Assembly (NCBI RefSeq): GCF_004210375.1
Contig: NW_027467782.1
Location: forward strand, 30,793,276 to 30,857,275
Length of the DNA: 64,000 nt
Source: Tachypleus tridentatus
Taxonomy: Eukaryota > Arthropoda > Merostomata > Xiphosura > Limulidae
Direction of reading: 5' to 3'
Shown piece by piece: positions 60,899-64,000 of this stretch; within the stretch, counting starts at the first letter, position 1; every line of letters starts with the position of its first letter. The notes below the pieces were generated by a model. That model made no database searches and was not told the origin of the DNA. It saw only the letters and a program-made list of their open reading frames with translations. Both the position numbers and the translations under genes were made by a program.

Positions 60899-61218
60899 CT
60901 GAATTATTTCATAGGATGTGATGAAGCTCACAAGAGTATCTCATGCATGAACAATGGATATGAAGACTGGTGACACACTTCACTCAATCCCCTTTTGAAG
61001 ACGATGTACTGATTACTTCTACACAGTTAGAATGAAAATCATAATTCATTATGTGACAGAACACAGGATAATAGAATTTAAGGCATTAGTAGTCCAATCA
61101 GAAGATCGTAAAACAAAGTCTTCCAATGTTCATTGCTGTCAACACCAACTTGAATCACCATCATATGTACAATGTCTCCATATGAATATGGTATTTAACC
61201 TGACTCTGTGCTTCTTAC

Positions 61219-61330
61219 CTTCTGAGAAGACAAGATGCCCAATTACAGGCCCAATCTTTAAAAGTGCTTCCTAGTTTGCCCATATATTGGGCATGGAAAG
61301 GAAGTCCTCTTGTTACTAGACATAATGTAC
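61219..61330 (-). pseudogene. ATR: ATR exon with one frame change
   Basis: Acceptor tatttgatag and donor gtaagaag bound 112 nt. Starting in phase with the preceding exon it reads YIMSSNKRTSFPCPIY, then in the next frame MGKLGSTFKDWACNWASCLL. This is the RYKSSQKSTDW...KKPIYLSKLGSNFAEWSASWAGYL segment. The shift falls at the repetitive ccaatatatggg. Confidence 0.78.
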
Positions 61331-61624
61331 CTATCAAATAATAACAGAAAACCTGATGAACTTTTTTTTTTTAACTTTTATTAAAAAAAGCAGAACAACT
61401 TCAATATTCAAATAACTTTTCAGTTTATGTAAAATATTAAAAAAATTGAGTTTTTAATGTTTAAACTATGCTAAAATACTGTTGAATTGTAATGTTTTAT
61501 AACACAGTAAAGATAAAAGAAAAACATAACACAATGAACAATGTTAGAAAAAAAAATTGATAAGAAAGAAAATAACTGAAAATTACTGTCTAAATTTCAT
61601 CATAATAAAAAATAAAATACATAC

Positions 61625-61773
61625 CTAGAGTGCTGCAAAGGTACCAAAATTTCTTGAACCTCTTCTGAAAACCTGTTCCAAAGACTACCACTTGGTCTCA
61701 CAATTTGTGACAACTCTCCACTTTGACAAGTATATATCTGTAAGGTTTCCTGCAGTGCATAAGATGCACAGTC
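61625..61773 (-). CDS. ATR: ATR exon with DCASYALQE
   Basis: Acceptor tttttgtag and donor gtatgt bound 149 nt with a clean frame: DCASYALQETLQIY, then GSLWNRFSEEVQEILVPLQH. It matches DDCASYAIQELLSIYDC...LWRRFPEHVREILEPHLNTR of vertebrate ATR. It is the most 5' ATR exon recognised; earlier exons must lie beyond 61773, past the minisatellite or outside the window. Confidence 0.9.
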
Positions 61774-61901
61774 CTACAAAAAGAAAAATGTGTAATTTTA
61801 CATAAGAAAACAGTCATAAACACAGCATGAAAAACTTCAGTTCCAGAAAGAAGTGGAGAAATAAAAATAATAATAAATACACACAATAATACATATATGA
61901 T

Positions 61902-61955
61902 ACCTTATATCTTCACAGTAAACGTGTGACTGTGTTTACTGTGAAAGATATAAGG
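61902..61955. repeat. Hairpin at the start of the minisatellite
   Basis: ccttatatcttcacagtaaa (61902 onward) pairs with tttactgtgaaagatataag (61935 onward) around gtgtgactg. It is one minisatellite unit in inverted orientation next to the array. Confidence 0.85.
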
Positions 61956-63330
61956 CATCATGTGCAACTGTGTTTACTGTGAAAGATACAAGGTATTATG
62001 TGTGACTGTGTTTAATGTGAAAGATATAACGTATTATGCAAGACTGTGTTTAGTGTGAAAGATATAGAAGAAAGATATAAAGTATAACGCTGTGACAGGT
62101 TCACTGTGAAAGATATAAGCAAGCCATATGTGCAATGTTTTACTGTGAAAGATATAAGGCATTATGCGTGATTGCGTTTAATGCGGAAAGATATAAGGCA
62201 TCACGCAGACTGTGCGCTTACCTGAAAGATATAAGGCATCGCGTGTGACTGTGCGTTTACCGTGAAAGATATAAGGTACACGCTGCAGACTCGTGTTTAC
62301 TGTGAAAGATATAGATCGCTGGTGACTGTGTTTTACTGTGAAAGATATAAGGTATTATGCGTGACTGTGTTTACCGTGAGATATAAGGCATCACGTGCGA
62401 CTGGTTTAGTGCGAAAGATATAAGGTATGCAAGACTGTGTTTAGTGAAAGATATAGAAGAAAGATATAAAAGTATCACGCCAGGACTGTGTTCACCGAAA
62501 GATATAAGGTATCATGTGCAACTGTGTTTACTGTGAAAGATATAAGGTATTATGTGACTGTGTTTAATGTGAAAGATATAAGGTATCACGCAGACTGTGC
62601 TCAACGAAAGATACAAGGCATCGTGTGTGACTGTGTTTACTGCGAAAGATATAAGGCATTATGTGTGGACGTGTTTATTGTGAAAGATATAAGGTATTAT
62701 GTGTGATTGTGTTTAATGTGAAAGATATAAGGTAATCACGCATGTGTGATTGTGTTTACCGTGAAAGATATAAGGTATGCGTGACAGTGCTTACTCGTGA
62801 AAGATATAAGGTACGTGGTGTTTACTGTGGAAAGATATAACATCGTGCGTGGACTGTGTTTCACTGTGAAAGATATATAGGCATCGCTAAGTGATCTGCG
62901 TTTTACCGTGAAAGATATAAGGTATTATGTGTGACTGTGTTTACTGTGAAAGATATAAGGTATCATGCAGGATCTGTGCTTTAGTGTGAAAGATATAAGG
63001 TATTGGTGCAAGACCGTGTTTAGTGTGAAAAGATATAGAAGAAAAGATATAAAGTATCATCGCCAGTGACTGTGTTCACCGTGAAAGATATAAGGTATCA
63101 TGTGCAACTGTGTTTACTGTGAAAGATATAAGGTATTATGTGCGGACTGGTGTTTAATGTGAAAGATATAAGGTATCACGTGTGACTGTGCTTACTACCG
63201 AAAGATACAAGGTATCGTGGTGTGACTGTGTTTACTGTGAAAGATATAAGGTATTATGTGTGACTGTGTTTAATGTGAAAGAGATATAAGGTATCATGTG
63301 ACTGTGTTTACTGTAAAAGACCTAAAGTAT
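61934..63330 (+). repeat. 38-bp minisatellite, about 36 units
   Basis: Consensus unit tgactgtgtttactgtgaaa, gataaaggt-like gatataaggtatcatgtg. Many units contain scattered one-base insertions and substitutions in unusual places (for example cgctgcagactcgtg, ggatctgtgctttag), unlike the flanking DNA. A longer variant with a duplicated agatatagaagaaagatata appears near 62056, 62450 and 63020, suggesting a longer period. The open frame at 62488-62706 is a translation of the unit. Confidence 0.93.
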
Positions 63331-64000
63331 TAACAGGAATATGAGAGGATAATGGATGATGATTTCCTTGATAAACAAATCCCAATTCAAGGGGAGTGGG
63401 AAGACTTGTAGTATGCATCAAGAAAAGTTCACATACAAAGGGCAACACCAAATAAGAACAGTTAATCTTGTGAGAGATGGCAAGTACATACATTGAAAAT
63501 ACATTTCAGTATAGGGAAAATTAAGACTCTGATATAATTATCTCCCTCACAATATTAGCTAGAATCTTACATTGATAACAAGGAGGGACCAGTGTGAGGA
63601 TATGACAAAGAATATTTTAAAATTATCTGAAGGATATCTTGGAAATGAAAGAATCGGATCTGAAGATCATAGAAAGGGGAAGTGGACCATTTCTGAGCCA
63701 GGGATACTCTTCATCCGATGGATATGGAATGTGTGAAATATAAGGGAAAAAATGAGAGGAGTACATCAGAGTGAGAGAGAGAATGTGGCAAGAAAGTGGT
63801 CATAACCAATACTGTAACTCAATCTCAAAATAGGAAAGGCAGGTAAACAAAAGATACACACCCAGGTGTACAGCAGCTTTGATGCAATGGACTACACATA
63901 GTAAATCAACTACTTTCAAAACATGCCCATGGGATACCAACATCCATGTGAGTGTAGAATAAAGAGCATACCCTCTTTACCTCAATCCCATGAAATGGGG
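63331..64000. other. Purine-rich DNA without recognised gene
   Basis: The + strand is rich in A and G; its complement resembles in composition the T-rich blocks at 430-3430 and 14440-15540. It may be a retroelement relic on the minus strand, but no motif was recognised. Confidence 0.35.

Larger units (their letters stand above)
53512..61773 (-). pseudogene. ATR: ATR checkpoint kinase gene, partial, with broken frames
   Basis: ATR is the PI3K-like kinase that senses single-stranded DNA and replication stress in the nucleus. Seven minus-strand exon blocks, in the correct order, match the segment from the end of the HEAT-repeat region into the start of the FAT domain. Diagnostic pieces are DCASYALQE, GKLGSTFKDWACNWA, EIMAVL...TVFSILDCLTVW, FLQ then KLYILIDEPDGV, and VQAKEAY. 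Most exons have correct splice sites. Frame breaks occur in at least three exons and a Trp codon position is TGA. The kinase and FATC domains were not found before the gap. Either an unprocessed pseudogene (possibly from genome duplication) or a real gene with uncorrected indels. Confidence 0.82.

Noticed and set aside
60870..61020. SFITSYEIIQNTENALKV as the ATR HFESFITEKKQ segment
   Set aside because: It lies upstream of the EIMAVL exon, out of order for that segment; the correct segment is found at 55672-55855.
62488..62706. Open frame with KDIRYY repeats
   Set aside because: Translation of the 38-bp minisatellite.

Overview
The window is animal nuclear DNA: AT-rich, with short intron-separated exons, tRNA-derived SINEs, several decayed transposon classes, long satellites and a 500-N scaffold gap. 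The SINE whose head runs 'ggcccggcatggcca' and continues '...aaacatgctcgccc' resembles one I associate with horseshoe crabs (Xiphosura). That host is an inference from memory. No intact conventional protein-coding gene was found; every recognisable coding block carries stops or frameshifts.

Layout. 430-3430 is a decayed DIRS-like (tyrosine-recombinase) retrotransposon. 3460-34560 is a very large imperfect inverted repeat: left arm 3460-17727, spacer 17728-25738, right arm 25739-34560. The arms differ by later events: two SINE insertions and two retained segments (about 0.5 and 4.8 kb) on the left, and a Tc1-like DD34E transposon plus a 176-bp tandem duplication on the right. Subtracting these leaves about 7.9 kb in each arm. 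Exons of a ZC3H15-like gene lie on the + strand in the left arm and its later exons on the - strand in the spacer, so the locus is broken by orientation; inverting the spacer through the arms would make them colinear. The spacer also holds a Ty3/gypsy-like reverse transcriptase relic with a TA-flanked MITE inside it.

34561-36460 has unidentified minus-strand exon-like blocks and a hAT-like terminus. 36465-36731 is a SINE and 36758-37690 a minisatellite. 37690-50559 is a large satellite with a 107-bp long monomer carrying CCGG every 10 bp, arranged in a higher-order repeat of about 3.43 kb, and interrupted at 48862-49734 by a 5'-truncated LINE. The CCGG-N6-CCGG spacing and AACCGGTT words match the published consensus for the Grainyhead/CP2 (LSF) transcription factor family. 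The N gap is 50560-51059.

51060-64000 carries, on the minus strand, part of an ATR checkpoint-kinase gene (about seven exons from the region before and at the start of the FAT domain) with good splice sites but several frame breaks. Its introns hold a SINE, diverged tandem repeats and a noisy 38-bp minisatellite (61934-63330). No ATR kinase-domain exon was found between the last recognised exon and the gap/satellite. The frame breaks may be pseudogene decay (horseshoe crabs have had whole-genome duplications) or uncorrected long-read indels; the window alone does not decide.
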